IMG/VR virus record: IMGVR_UViG_3300027763_000016
Span: 1-34,093 of that record
DNA length: 34,093 nucleotides
Direction: 5' to 3' (one strand)
Origin: a virus
The notes under the pieces were generated by a model. The model was not told the DNA's origin. It ran no database searches and saw only the letters and a list, made by a program, of their open reading frames with translations. Within the stretch, counting starts at the first letter, position 1, and each line of letters begins with the position of its first letter. Positions 10,045 through 18,100 of the stretch are shown here, piece by piece. A program made the translations under genes and the position numbers.

Positions 10045-13014
10045 ATGGCAGATTACGCGATATCGAATGTACCCCGTAGAGTGGTCTATGCCGCATCAGG
10101 CACAGGCCCTTATGCTTTTACATTTGAAATTTTAAACCAGACAGATATCGCAGTTTATAAGGCGAGTACTCTACTCACCCTTACTACTGACTATACAGTA
10201 ACAATTAACGCTAATGGTACTGGCTCAGTTACCCTGATAGCTACCGCTGGTACTAGCAACATTACTATTGTCGGCGCTAAGAATATTCAGCGTACTTCAG
10301 ACTACACAACTGGTGGAGATCTATTTGCCAGCACATTAAATACCGACTTAGATAGTTTGACTATCTTCTCCCAACAAGTAGCTGAGACCGCAGAGCGCGG
10401 TCTTAAAGCGCCAGTAACAGATCCTACCGATATCGCTATGACATTGCCACCCAAGGCAACTAGGGCTGGTACTGTATTGGCATTTAATGCAACTACTGGT
10501 AATCCAGAAACTGGCCCAAGCATTGCATCTGTTACTACAGTTGCGGCTCAATCGGCAAATATCAATACTGTAGCTACTAATATTGCAAGCGTAAATACAG
10601 TTGCTGGTAACTCTTCAAATATCAATACAGTTGCTGGAGTCTCTGGAAATGTATCAACTGTAGCTAGTTCAATATCTAATGTAAACACAGTAGCAGATGA
10701 TCTCAATGAGCCAGTCTCAGAAATTAATACTGTAGCCGTAGATATCGCTAATGTTAATACAGTAGGAACAAATATTGGCAATGTAAACACAGTAGCTGGA
10801 ATTAACGCAAATGTCACATCTGTAGCTGGCAACGCAAGTAACATCAATACTGTTGCTGGAATCAACTCTGCCGTAAGCAATGTATCTTCTATCAGTTCCG
10901 CAGTAACTAGTGTAAACAGCAACTCTACAAACATTAATACTGTAGCTGGTCAAATTAGCCCTACAAATAATGTATCTACTGTAGCTGGCATATCAGCAAA
11001 TGTTTCAACTGTCGCTGGCAATTCAAGCAATGTGACTACAGTAGCTGGCATCTCAGGTAATGTGACTACTGTTGCTGGAATATCAGCCAATGTAACTACA
11101 GTAGCAAATAACAGCGCTAATGTAACGACTGTCGCTGGAATCAATGCTAATGTAACTACAGTTGCTACCAATATTGCTAATGTAAACCAGGTGGCCGCTG
11201 ACACCGCAGTTATTAACTCTGCATCTGCTAACGCTACATCTGCATCTAATAGCGCTAATGCGGCGGCTGGCTCTGCTACTTCTGCGGCATCTAGTGCGGC
11301 GGCGGCATCTGCTGTAGTGTTATCTAATGAGCCAGTTAGACCTACAGTTAACCCAACTCTATTGCTAGACTTTGCTAACAATAAGCAGTTAGACCCACGC
11401 ATTACTTTTACTCGCGCCTCTACCGCTACATATTATGATGACAATACTTCTGTAGTAGCTGAACAGAATTTAGTATTGCAATCCCAAAACTGGGCTGTAT
11501 CTCCTTGGTCTACAGTTGGCGGTGGAACACCTACTGCAACCGCTAATGCGGATGTAGCCCCTGATGGAACTACAACAGCAACATCGTTAGTATTTTCTGC
11601 TCAATATCAAAACAGGTCGCAAGTACAGACACCAATTGTTGCAGGAACAGTTTATACAGTATCTTTTTATGCAAAAACTACAAGTGGAAACACAGCATTA
11701 AGCATTGTGTATGAAGCTAGTGGTGGGTCAAACACACCAATAACTACAACATCATCTTGGGCAAGGTATTCATTTACATTTACTGCCGCATCAACATCAG
11801 CATTTGGAACTTTAGGAATACAAGATAGAAACGCTAGTGGGTTTGGAACAACTTTAGTTTGGGGCGCACAATTTGAACAACGCTCCGCAGTAACTGCCTA
11901 CACAGCCACAACTACTGCCGCAATAACAAACTACATTCCTGTACTACAAACAGCAGTAGCTAATGACGCAAGGTTTGACCATAATCCAACTACAAGAGAG
12001 AGTTTAGGTTTACTGATAGAGGAGCAGAGGACTAATCTAGTTTTGTATTCAAATGCTTTTGATAATGCGTACTGGACTAAATCAAATGTAACCATAACAA
12101 CTGCGGCTAACATTGCGCCCGATGGAACACAAACTGCTCAACTGGCGGTAGAAAATACAACATCTTCTGTTGTGCATGAAGTGTATAGGTCAATTACTGG
12201 AACAGGAAACATTTTCTCTTTTTATGCTAAAGCGGCTGGAAGAAATTGGGTGGCAGTTCCAGCATCAGGTGTGTTTACTTATTTTGATATTGCTAATGGT
12301 GTTTTAGGAACAGTTGCATCAGGTAAAACAGCAACAATAACATCTGTAGGAAATGGCTGGTACAGATGCTCTTTGACAGTTCCTGATAGTACATATGGCG
12401 CAGATATTGTTTTAGCTTCTGCGAATGGTACTGCTACTTATACAGGCAACGGCTATTCAGGCATATTCCTTTGGGGCGCACAACTAGAAGCTGGTGCATT
12501 TGCTACTAGCTATATCCCTACAGTAGCTTCTCAAGTAACTAGAAGTGGTGATGCCCCTATTATGACTGGTACGAATTTCTCTAATTGGTACAATACAAGT
12601 CAAGGAAGTATGGTTTTAAATATTGGGTATTGTAATGGTGGTGCATTTCCATATTTATTTACAATACAGGCTTCAGATACCGAAAGAAATTACTTAATCA
12701 AAGATAGTGCTACTGCTACTTCTGCAACACCATTCACTTATCAAATTGTTGGCGGTGGTAATACAGTAACATCTGCAACTGTTTCACAAAATTCTACAAA
12801 AATTGGAATGTCTTATTCTGCAAACGGAACAGCTAATGTGGTGTCCGATATAACAACTGCAAGTTCAACAGCTTTAAAAACTGTAACAACTCCAACTTCT
12901 TTTCAAATTGGTTATAGTGCAACTTATGGTAGGCAAATGAATGGCACTATTAAGAAATTTGCTTATTATCCACTTCAGGTTACTAATGCTCAACTTACCG
13001 CTTTAACAGGATAA
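10045..13014 (+). CDS. Tail fibre protein with T7-fibre-like N-terminus and decapeptide repeats
   Basis: This 989-aa fibre is the likely host receptor-binding protein. Residues 1 to about 125 look like the T7 gp17 N-terminal virion-anchoring domain (VVYAASGTGPYAFTFEIL). Residues 169-385 are about 20 degenerate ten-residue repeats with core N-V/I-N/T-T-V-A. An Ala/Ser-rich linker follows, then PRITFTRASTATYYD, common in phage fibres. Two copies of a carbohydrate-binding-like jelly-roll module start near residues 474 (NLVLQSQNW) and 663 (NLVLYSNAF). The C-terminus from about 835 looks like a laminin-G or concanavalin fold, ending GTIKKFAYYPLQVTNAQLTAL. The start is supported by AGGAAAA 6 nt upstream of the ATG. 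Confidence 0.88.
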   Translation: MADYAISNVPRRVVYAASGTGPYAFTFEILNQTDIAVYKASTLLTLTTDYTVTINANGTGSVTLIATAGTSNITIVGAKNIQRTSDYTTGGDLFASTLNTDLDSLTIFSQQVAETAERGLKAPVTDPTDIAMTLPPKATRAGTVLAFNATTGNPETGPSIASVTTVAAQSANINTVATNIASVNTVAGNSSNINTVAGVSGNVSTVASSISNVNTVADDLNEPVSEINTVAVDIANVNTVGTNIGNVNTVAGINANVTSVAGNASNINTVAGINSAVSNVSSISSAVTSVNSNSTNINTVAGQISPTNNVSTVAGISANVSTVAGNSSNVTTVAGISGNVTTVAGISANVTTVANNSANVTTVAGINANVTTVATNIANVNQVAADTAVINSASANATSASNSANAAAGSATSAASSAAAASAVVLSNEPVRPTVNPTLLLDFANNKQLDPRITFTRASTATYYDDNTSVVAEQNLVLQSQNWAVSPWSTVGGGTPTATANADVAPDGTTTATSLVFSAQYQNRSQVQTPIVAGTVYTVSFYAKTTSGNTALSIVYEASGGSNTPITTTSSWARYSFTFTAASTSAFGTLGIQDRNASGFGTTLVWGAQFEQRSAVTAYTATTTAAITNYIPVLQTAVANDARFDHNPTTRESLGLLIEEQRTNLVLYSNAFDNAYWTKSNVTITTAANIAPDGTQTAQLAVENTTSSVVHEVYRSITGTGNIFSFYAKAAGRNWVAVPASGVFTYFDIANGVLGTVASGKTATITSVGNGWYRCSLTVPDSTYGADIVLASANGTATYTGNGYSGIFLWGAQLEAGAFATSYIPTVASQVTRSGDAPIMTGTNFSNWYNTSQGSMVLNIGYCNGGAFPYLFTIQASDTERNYLIKDSATATSATPFTYQIVGGGNTVTSATVSQNSTKIGMSYSANGTANVVSDITTASSTALKTVTTPTSFQIGYSATYGRQMNGTIKKFAYYPLQVTNAQLTALTG
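10549..11200 (+). repeat. In-frame 30-bp degenerate tandem repeats within the fibre gene
   Basis: About 20 units of roughly 30 bp encode decapeptides of the form (S/A)-N-(V/I)-(N/T/S)-T-V-A-(G/x)-(N/I)-(S/A). Three units are longer or interrupted, near 10711, 10870 and 10950. Units differ at the DNA level, so this is an old, purified protein repeat rather than a recent expansion. It probably builds a trimeric beta-helical or coiled shaft, and gain or loss of units would change fibre length. Confidence 0.85.
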
Positions 13015-13016
13015 CC

Positions 13017-13340
13017 ATGACACCTTATTACCTAGCTTTTACAGACGAAGAACAGTCTATTTCTGTGCTTTATACGACTACTGTTACACCAGCCGTAGTA
13101 GACGAAGATGGCAAAGAAATTAGTTCCGAAGTCGTTACTGTTACTCCTAACTACGCAAACATTGATGTTCTTGGAGTTGTATGCGAACCAGCACCTATTC
13201 CTACACCCGAAGATTATGTGCCTGTACCATACCCATCACCGAATTATGGGGTGAATGTATTGGTATTGGATAGCGAAGATGCAACGCCATTAGAGCCTTA
13301 TGCAGTAACTATAGCTGTGCCACAGCGTGTCTGGGCTTAA
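13017..13340 (+). CDS. Hypothetical protein after the tail fibre, 107 aa
   Basis: An acidic, Pro/Val/Thr-rich protein starting 2 nt after the fibre stop. The N-terminus MTPYYLAFTDEEQ and a central PAPIPTPEDYVPVPYPSP stretch suggest an extended virion-associated protein or a fibre chaperone. There is no signal peptide, membrane segment or catalytic motif. Position and spacing suggest it is co-translated with the fibre. I do not recognise a family. Confidence 0.65.
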   Translation: MTPYYLAFTDEEQSISVLYTTTVTPAVVDEDGKEISSEVVTVTPNYANIDVLGVVCEPAPIPTPEDYVPVPYPSPNYGVNVLVLDSEDATPLEPYAVTIAVPQRVWA

Positions 13341-13638
13341 GAAGTTATTAAGTTGTTTAGTAGTTTGTACTCTGTTTAGTTGCACTACAGTTTCAAAAGA
13401 GAATAAAGTATTTGATAAAGCAATACCTCCTACAATTCATTATGTATATTTAGGAGAGATGTTAAGTAAGTGTTACCAGTATGTACCTTGGTATTTAAAG
13501 TTGTTAGGTGGCTTTCCTTTTGCGTGTGCAGAGTGGGATACAACTAAAAATACTTGTGACATTTACATTAGTAAAGACGCTCCAGACTGGATGCTGGAGC
13601 ATGAGTTAGAGCATTGCAAAGGTTTTGGACATAATTAA
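13327..13638 (+). CDS. Lipoprotein with metzincin-like HExxHxxGxxH motif
   Basis: A 103-aa protein starting at a GTG that overlaps the previous gene by 14 nt. The N-terminus is a lipoprotein signal: KK at 5-6, a hydrophobic stretch and lipobox L16-F-S-C19. The mature part has three further cysteines (C49, C67, C77) that could form disulfides. The last eleven residues before the terminal Asn are H92-E-L-E-H96-C-K-G-F-G-H102, a full zinc-binding HExxHxxGxxH pattern. It is probably membrane-anchored and periplasmic. It lies three genes upstream of the holin, so a role in lysis (outer-membrane or lipoprotein processing) is possible. No other start codon would keep the signal intact. Enzyme activity is inference. 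Confidence 0.65.
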   Translation: MSGLKKLLSCLVVCTLFSCTTVSKENKVFDKAIPPTIHYVYLGEMLSKCYQYVPWYLKLLGGFPFACAEWDTTKNTCDIYISKDAPDWMLEHELEHCKGFGHN

Positions 13639-13665
13639 TGTTGGAAAGAATACAAGAGGCGATAT

Positions 13666-14142
13666 ATGGCAAGTTTAATCGGCAATAAACCTAATCAAGT
13701 ACCTACGAATGGTGACTTGGGTGCTATGGCATATCAAGATGCCAGCGCAGTTAAGATTACTGGCGGCAATGTTTCTAACTTACAGAACCTAAGCAATCTA
13801 TTTGTAGCCCAGCCAACTCCATCAGCGATTAATGCGTCTGCTACTTTAACTATTGCTCAGTTATTAACTGGGATTATTACAACCAATAGCGCAACCGCAG
13901 TAGCCTTTACTTTGCCAACTGGAACGCTAACTGATGCTGGTGTCTTAGGTGGTCTGCTCTTAGTTGACCAATCCTTTGACTGGACTATCATTAATACAGG
14001 CTCAGCAGTTGGAGTTGTTACAGTTTCTGGTGGTACAAATAATACGCTTGTCGGTTCTGGAGTGCTTGCTATTACTACTTCAGCTACCTTTAGAACTCGC
14101 AAGACAGCGGCTAATACTTTTACTACCTACAGAGTAGCTTAA
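13666..14142 (+). CDS. Small virion or fibre-accessory protein, 158 aa
   Basis: Thr/Ala/Gly/Val-rich, beta-structured protein without signal or membrane segment. The opening NKPNQVPTNGDLGAMAYQD is a pattern often seen at the start of phage fibre or head-decoration proteins. The C-terminal two thirds look like a small beta-sandwich (TIINTGSAVGVVTVSGGTNN). An AAGAGGCGAT ribosome binding site precedes the ATG. It is likely a structural accessory protein; the exact virion location cannot be read from the sequence. Confidence 0.6.
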   Translation: MASLIGNKPNQVPTNGDLGAMAYQDASAVKITGGNVSNLQNLSNLFVAQPTPSAINASATLTIAQLLTGIITTNSATAVAFTLPTGTLTDAGVLGGLLLVDQSFDWTIINTGSAVGVVTVSGGTNNTLVGSGVLAITTSATFRTRKTAANTFTTYRVA

Positions 14143-14150
14143 GGAATAAC

Positions 14151-14378
14151 ATGAACTTTACATTTACATGGATACTAGACAAGTTTGGCTTTACGCCAAA
14201 ATCTACTGTTGATACAAGCTGGCCATTCCCTGTTCCAAAAGAAGATAAAGATTTTTTTGGCATTGAAAGAAAAGCGCCTGAGTGCGATAAAGCAGTTGTT
14301 AAGAAGGCTACAACTGTTGCTAAAAAGAAACCAGCGGCTAAGAAAGTAGTACGCAAAGCCGTACGCAAGAAAGCATAA
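14151..14378 (+). CDS. Small protein with Lys/Ala-rich histone-H1-like tail, 75 aa
   Basis: The first 45 residues are ordinary (MNFTFTWILDKFGF, then a Pro/Trp section). Residues about 47-75 are almost entirely K, A, V and R with the pattern A-x-K-K-P-A-A-K-K, as in H1-like nucleoid proteins. The DNA is well read, with an AAGGAATAAC ribosome binding site before the ATG. The gene sits between virion and lysis genes. The tail could bind DNA, RNA or the anionic membrane surface. No family recognised for the N-terminal part. Confidence 0.65.
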   Translation: MNFTFTWILDKFGFTPKSTVDTSWPFPVPKEDKDFFGIERKAPECDKAVVKKATTVAKKKPAAKKVVRKAVRKKA

Positions 14379-14380
14379 TC

Positions 14381-14566
14381 ATGACTAACCTGACAGAGCA
14401 AGAGATCGAGGTAATTGTTGAAAGAGTAACTGAAAGAGTTATCGAGAATGTCTATACCTCTGTTGGTAGGTCTGTAGTCACAAAGTTTTTTTGGTTTGTA
14501 GGAGTTGCCGCAATCGGTATCGTTACATACCTAGCTGGCATCGGCCACATTAAGATCGGTAGTTAA
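14381..14566 (+). CDS. Single-pass membrane protein next to the holin, 61 aa
   Basis: The first 33 residues form an amphipathic acidic helix (EQEIEVIVERVTERVIENV). One transmembrane helix spans about 36-54 (FFWFVGVAAIGIVTYLAGI), followed by a short tail. It is located 2 nt after the Lys-rich protein and ends right before the holin start, so it belongs to the lysis cassette. It may be a holin partner, antiholin or second holin; nothing in the sequence separates these. Confidence 0.65.
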   Translation: MTNLTEQEIEVIVERVTERVIENVYTSVGRSVVTKFFWFVGVAAIGIVTYLAGIGHIKIGS

Positions 14567-15037
14567 ATGTTAGAGACATTACTTGGATCCTTGATGGGCG
14601 GTGTATTCCGCATCATTCCAGAAGTAATGAAGTTGCTTGACGCTAAGAATGAGCGAGAGCATGAATTACAGATGCTAGGCAAAGAGATGGATTTCGCTAA
14701 GATTAAAGGCGAGATCTCTATGCGTGAGCAAGAGAATGTATTAATGGGTTCTGAGTTGACGGCAATGACTGAGGCCATTAAAGAACAAGGGGAAACAGCA
14801 AGAGTAGCCGGTAAATTTGTAGCCGCTTTATCAGCCCTTGTAAGGCCATTAGTAACCTATTGGTTTGTAATCCTTTATTCTGGTGTAAAAATTGCGTCAA
14901 TGGCTATGGCTATTGATGATGGAGAAAACTGGAAAGAGGTATTAATAAACAGTTGGACTAAAGATGATATGGCTATGTTAGGACTATTGCTTACATTTTG
15001 GTTTACTGGTAGAGTATGGGAACGCAACAAGCAATAG
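14567..15037 (+). CDS. Holin of the 3-TM (GTA-release) type
   Basis: A 156-aa protein that would form the inner-membrane hole releasing the endolysin. The N-terminus is an amphipathic helix, residues 25-75 are a charged coiled coil (LLDAKNEREHELQMLGKEMDFAKIK), and the C-terminal half is hydrophobic. R-P-L-V-T-Y-W is the conserved pre-TM motif of the GTA-type three-TM holins, followed by a helix to about residue 114 and another near 134-148 (MLGLLLTFWFTG). The 3' end overlaps the endolysin by 22 nt, the usual holin-lysin coupling. Confidence 0.8.
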   Translation: MLETLLGSLMGGVFRIIPEVMKLLDAKNEREHELQMLGKEMDFAKIKGEISMREQENVLMGSELTAMTEAIKEQGETARVAGKFVAALSALVRPLVTYWFVILYSGVKIASMAMAIDDGENWKEVLINSWTKDDMAMLGLLLTFWFTGRVWERNKQ

Positions 15038-15477
15038 ACCTGGCCGCAGATCTATGCAAACGCTTTGAAGGATTTAGCGCTACTCCATACATCTGCCCGG
15101 CCGGGTATCCAACCATCGGATATGGCACAGTCTATAAGCCAGACGGAACTAAAGTAACGCTACAAGATAGCCCCATATCAAATGAGACAGCGCTCTCATG
15201 GTTGATGCAAGAGTTAACAAACAACTACATGGCTGGAGTTCTTAAGGCATCCCCTAGTCTCATTAATAAACCATTGGCCTTGGCCGCAATGACTGACTTT
15301 GCTTACAACTTAGGTGTTGGCAGATACCGCGCCAGCACATTGCGTAAGCGTATAGATAATCAAGATTGGATTGGGGCCACCACAGAGTTGCACAAATGGG
15401 TCTATGGTGGCGGTAAGAAGTTGCCAGGGCTTGTCAAACGCAGACAGGCCGAGGCAGATTTACTAACTAGCGTCTAG
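15016..15477 (+). CDS. Endolysin, GH24 lysozyme
   Basis: A 153-aa muramidase that cuts the glycan strands of peptidoglycan. The active-site pattern E18-8 residues-C27-5 residues-T33 matches the E-x8-(D/C)-x5-T triad of GH24 endolysins, with Cys in the place of the T4 Asp20. CPAGYPTIGYGT is the family signature. The C-terminal LVKRRQAEADLL is also typical. There is no signal peptide or SAR segment, so export depends on the holin. The start lies inside the holin gene. The 3' end overlaps recT, on the opposite strand, by 15 bp, leaving no space for a separate terminator. Confidence 0.93.
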   Translation: MGTQQAIDLAADLCKRFEGFSATPYICPAGYPTIGYGTVYKPDGTKVTLQDSPISNETALSWLMQELTNNYMAGVLKASPSLINKPLALAAMTDFAYNLGVGRYRASTLRKRIDNQDWIGATTELHKWVYGGGKKLPGLVKRRQAEADLLTSV

Positions 15478-16434
15478 CATGGCCTTACGCTTTTGTTTGT
15501 GTGCTGTCATACCAGCCTTTTGAACTGCACTTAGCAAGCCTAAGACATTTGCATTAAGAGTATTGAACTCACCTATCTTGCTGGCTTTAACTTCTTTGGA
15601 CAGTTTAGATCTAGCAACCTTATCAGCCATCTCGTTATAGGACTCCATCCAAGACTCAATACCATCACAGACAATGGCATCCTTACCGGGAATATTTAGC
15701 ATGAATGTGCCAGACTTTGGCAACTCATCTGACACTACCGGTAGCGGAGCATCCTCGATTGGTGGCACAGGCATCTCCTCAACTGTTGTATTTTGGAGAC
15801 AGTTATCAGCTGGTATATCCAAAATTTCTACCTCTGAAACTGACAAATTTGGGATAGCATCTAACGGGTTGTTAGATAGCACTTGTTTTGGCTTAGTAAT
15901 GGCCTCATCTACAGGCATATCCTGAGCCTCCTCAGCGGTTATTAATCCCTTAAGTACATCAGGGAAGGCATCCCTCAAAGCAAAGCCTCTGGCACGCATC
16001 TGGAGCATTCTCTTGGGATACTGAGACCAAGGCCCTTGCTTACCCCATAGACCAGCCCTCTTGGCATCCTCAACAGAGTACTTAGATACTACCTCAGAGC
16101 GGCCTTTGCGTTTAACCCGGCAGATAGCTACTGGATTGCTAGTGCCGTCTCCCTCGATGCTCTCTTGTACATCCTCGCATACTGGGCTGGCCTGTACTAA
16201 TGCCATTGCCGCATCACCATAGACTGATGGCTTGCCGTTGATTACAGAGATGTTCTGCAATGCCTGGAGGGGCGCGAGACCGATCTCGTATCCCCATTGA
16301 ACGGCCACAAGGATATCCTCTGGTTTGTTTTGATAGTTCTTTGGAACCATCTGTGATCTAGAAAGCATCGAACTAAACTCGATAGCCTCTGTCATTGTTT
16401 GTGGGGCGAACCCCTGGTGTTTTACTAAACTCAT
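15463..16434 (-). CDS. recT: RecT-family single-strand annealing protein
   Basis: A 323-aa protein that anneals complementary single strands during phage recombination. The N-terminal 200 residues carry the RecT core: MTEAIEFSSMLSRSQMVPKNYQNKPEDILVA, GYEIGLAPLQALQNISVINGKPSVYGDAA, then YSVEDAKRAGLWGKQGPWSQYPKRMLQMRARGFALRDAFPD. The last 120 residues are acidic and less conserved. It follows the YqaJ exonuclease with a 4-nt ATGA overlap, the standard synaptase-exonuclease pair. It is the last gene of the leftward operon and runs tail-to-tail into the endolysin. Confidence 0.93.
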   Translation of the reverse strand: MSLVKHQGFAPQTMTEAIEFSSMLSRSQMVPKNYQNKPEDILVAVQWGYEIGLAPLQALQNISVINGKPSVYGDAAMALVQASPVCEDVQESIEGDGTSNPVAICRVKRKGRSEVVSKYSVEDAKRAGLWGKQGPWSQYPKRMLQMRARGFALRDAFPDVLKGLITAEEAQDMPVDEAITKPKQVLSNNPLDAIPNLSVSEVEILDIPADNCLQNTTVEEMPVPPIEDAPLPVVSDELPKSGTFMLNIPGKDAIVCDGIESWMESYNEMADKVARSKLSKEVKASKIGEFNTLNANVLGLLSAVQKAGMTAHKQKRKAMLDAS

Positions 16435-17417
16435 TTTAATTCCTTTATCGTGAGAGTTGATTGGCGAATGGTGTAAGCCTCTTTTGCCGGTGTTATCTTT
16501 GTTGGCTGGGCTTTATATGTACGGGTTGGCCATGAGATCCGATACTCACCAGCAATTCCTGATGTGCGGTTCTTAAGCATTCCCATAATCTCTGTTTGAA
16601 TCTTGGAGTTTTCCTCTTCTGCTTTTGTAATTTTTAACTTGTTTTCTATAAGTAACTTAGTTAACTCTTCAGCATAAGTATCTAGTACTACTGGCTCATC
16701 GTCTGAGCCTGATGCCCAAGTCCTTGCCGCATCTTTAGGATTAATTGGTGGGTAATAATCAATCTCACCAGTATTTTTATAACGATCTAGTTTGTCCTGG
16801 AATGTCTTTGATGTCTCTTGGATGAGCCGTAATGTCGGAAGATGTTGCTCAAATAGGAAGATTCGTAACTGCGTACCCTGATAAAGCGTACATACCGCGC
16901 CCCATCCAGCTTTCATAATTGACATCTGTGCTTGCAACTGTATAGGCCCACGATACAGAGGCAATACATCCTCCGCTGGCATCGATGTTAGCTTGGCCTC
17001 CAGCACACCCATACCATCAAGCGTGATCGAGTCCTTGCCAACAATATAGATGCCATTATCTGGATCGCTGACAATGGTCTGGCCCTTGCCATATGCTGTG
17101 CCATCTAAAGAACAACTCAGGGGCCATTTATCATGAAAGAATGGAACCTGGTAATCAATCTCCAGATCCTTGCAATTCAATCGATTGGCGGCCTCCAGCA
17201 GAATGGTAGGTTCCATTTTGTTACCCCATCCCATTGCCTCATTAGATATATCAGGCGGTGATATACCATTGATGGCATCGATAGACGAGAGCAACTCATC
17301 GTTAGGTGATCTATACACGCTCATGCCGCAGACAGCCGGTAATCGGCTGGCCGAAAGCATATCATTTGGGGTTACTTTTCCTACCATGTCAAATCTCCGT
17401 TGGTGTTTTTGATTCAA
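16431..17417 (-). CDS. YqaJ-like / lambda-exonuclease-type recombination nuclease
   Basis: A 328-aa PD-(D/E)xK nuclease expected to resect double-strand ends 5' to 3', giving single strands for RecT. Visible motifs are GWGNKMEP with E69, SLDG with D105, and the E140-A-K142 of the catalytic E-x-K, followed by a conserved Q-L-Q-A-Q-M segment. The N-terminal MLSASRLPAVCG resembles the substrate-entry helix of the YqaJ family. The C-terminus has a helical hairpin. Its first 29 bases overlap the end of the upstream 56-aa gene. Confidence 0.9.
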   Translation of the reverse strand: MNQKHQRRFDMVGKVTPNDMLSASRLPAVCGMSVYRSPNDELLSSIDAINGISPPDISNEAMGWGNKMEPTILLEAANRLNCKDLEIDYQVPFFHDKWPLSCSLDGTAYGKGQTIVSDPDNGIYIVGKDSITLDGMGVLEAKLTSMPAEDVLPLYRGPIQLQAQMSIMKAGWGAVCTLYQGTQLRIFLFEQHLPTLRLIQETSKTFQDKLDRYKNTGEIDYYPPINPKDAARTWASGSDDEPVVLDTYAEELTKLLIENKLKITKAEEENSKIQTEIMGMLKNRTSGIAGEYRISWPTRTYKAQPTKITPAKEAYTIRQSTLTIKELK

Positions 17418-17559
17418 AGTATGCGGCCAGGCTGATAGCGTATCGCGCTACCTCTGCCGCAATATCGCTGGCGGCCTGGTTGTTGTTTGCTTGTGCGGCC
17501 TGGTGCATCATTCGCATAAGTCGGTCAATGCGTAATAGGTATTCAGAGTAGTCCATCAT
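17389..17559 (-). CDS. Small helical protein, 56 aa, unknown function
   Basis: This short gene starts in an ATGA overlap with the end of the winged-helix gene and its 3' end overlaps the exonuclease start, so it fills what would otherwise be a 138-base gap. The product begins MMDYSEYLLRIDRLMRMMHQ and is one long amphipathic helix with an Ala/Asn/Gln-rich middle. It could be a small partner of the exonuclease-RecT pair; that is inference from position. Confidence 0.55.
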   Translation of the reverse strand: MMDYSEYLLRIDRLMRMMHQAAQANNNQAASDIAAEVARYAISLAAYFESKTPTEI

Positions 17560-17801
17560 TTTGCCCTCTTCATTGCAACCATAGTCGGCGCTTTCTTAAG
17601 CCAATAGCGTTTCCACTTGTGAGTTGGCCTATCTGGATCGTGTTCGTATTCATCCTCAATCTGCCACCCCCTGGAGCGTAGTTGGTGGATGTAGTGCGCC
17701 AAGCGCGTGATGCCATAAGACTGTATGGCGTGCCAGCTTGTAATACCAGTACGCTTACGAGATTTAAGATGGCTCATTACTTGTTCTAATTGTGTATTCA
17801 C
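17556..17801 (-). CDS. Winged-helix / HTH DNA-binding protein, 81 aa
   Basis: A compact basic helix-turn-helix protein of the kind common in phage early regions (HTH_39-like). A GITSWHAIQSYGITRLAHYIHQLRSRGWQIE core (residues about 19-49) gives the recognition helix and wing. The basic tail contains HKWKRYWL. The start codon is GTG in a GTGA overlap with the preceding 55-aa gene, and the stop overlaps the next gene's ATG. It is a candidate transcription regulator or replication accessory. Confidence 0.75.
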   Translation of the reverse strand: MNTQLEQVMSHLKSRKRTGITSWHAIQSYGITRLAHYIHQLRSRGWQIEDEYEHDPDRPTHKWKRYWLKKAPTMVAMKRAK

Positions 17802-17965
17802 TTCAGTTTCCTTTCATTGCGAATTGAAATTGTGCGGTAGTACTCCCATTTCTTAATTACTTCTTTATCTTCAGATGGTGGAGTCCATCCAACTTTACGA
17901 AATATCTTTGAGATATCAGTTTTGACTGCTTGTGTATAAGGCACATCAGGATTAAGAATGTTCAT
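17798..17965 (-). CDS. Small protein, 55 aa, unknown function
   Basis: A 55-codon ORF with a strong AAGGAGAA ribosome binding site 5-6 nt before the ATG and a 4-nt GTGA overlap with the winged-helix gene. The product begins MNILNPDVPYTQAVKTDISK and ends very basic (RNERKLK). It has no membrane segment. It fills the gap between the 41-aa membrane protein and the regulator. No family recognised. Confidence 0.65.
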   Translation of the reverse strand: MNILNPDVPYTQAVKTDISKIFRKVGWTPPSEDKEVIKKWEYYRTISIRNERKLK

Positions 17966-17974
17966 AAATTCTCC

Positions 17975-18100
17975 TTAAGCAAAAGATATGATTAAAACAA
18001 AAGCAATAAGCGCTATCGCACCTATAACCCTGTCTGCAATTGACTCCTCCGACTTGTACAAATCTTTGGATGATTTATTGTGCTGATTAAATGACTGCAT
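17975..18100 (-). CDS. Single-pass membrane micro-protein, 41 aa
   Basis: A 41-codon ORF with a good AAGGAGAG ribosome binding site about 6 nt before the ATG, overlapping the serine recombinase 3' end by 14 nt. The first 24 residues are polar and charged (MQSFNQHNKSSKDLYKSEES); the last 17 are a transmembrane helix (VIGAIALIAFVLIISFA). It is probably an inner-membrane host-takeover or superinfection-type peptide, but nothing indicates which. Confidence 0.6.
   Translation of the reverse strand: MQSFNQHNKSSKDLYKSEESIADRVIGAIALIAFVLIISFA

Noticed and set aside
10549-11200. CRISPR-like 30-bp periodicity
   Set aside because: Units are in frame, contiguous without spacers, and encode a protein repeat.
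10950-11402. 150-aa antisense frame over the fibre repeats
   Set aside because: It is a low-complexity mirror of the repeat codons (Ala/Thr/Leu-rich), with no ribosome binding site.
13638-13688. 16-codon frame overlapping the lipoprotein stop
   Set aside because: Too short, runs into the next gene, and shows no recognisable product.
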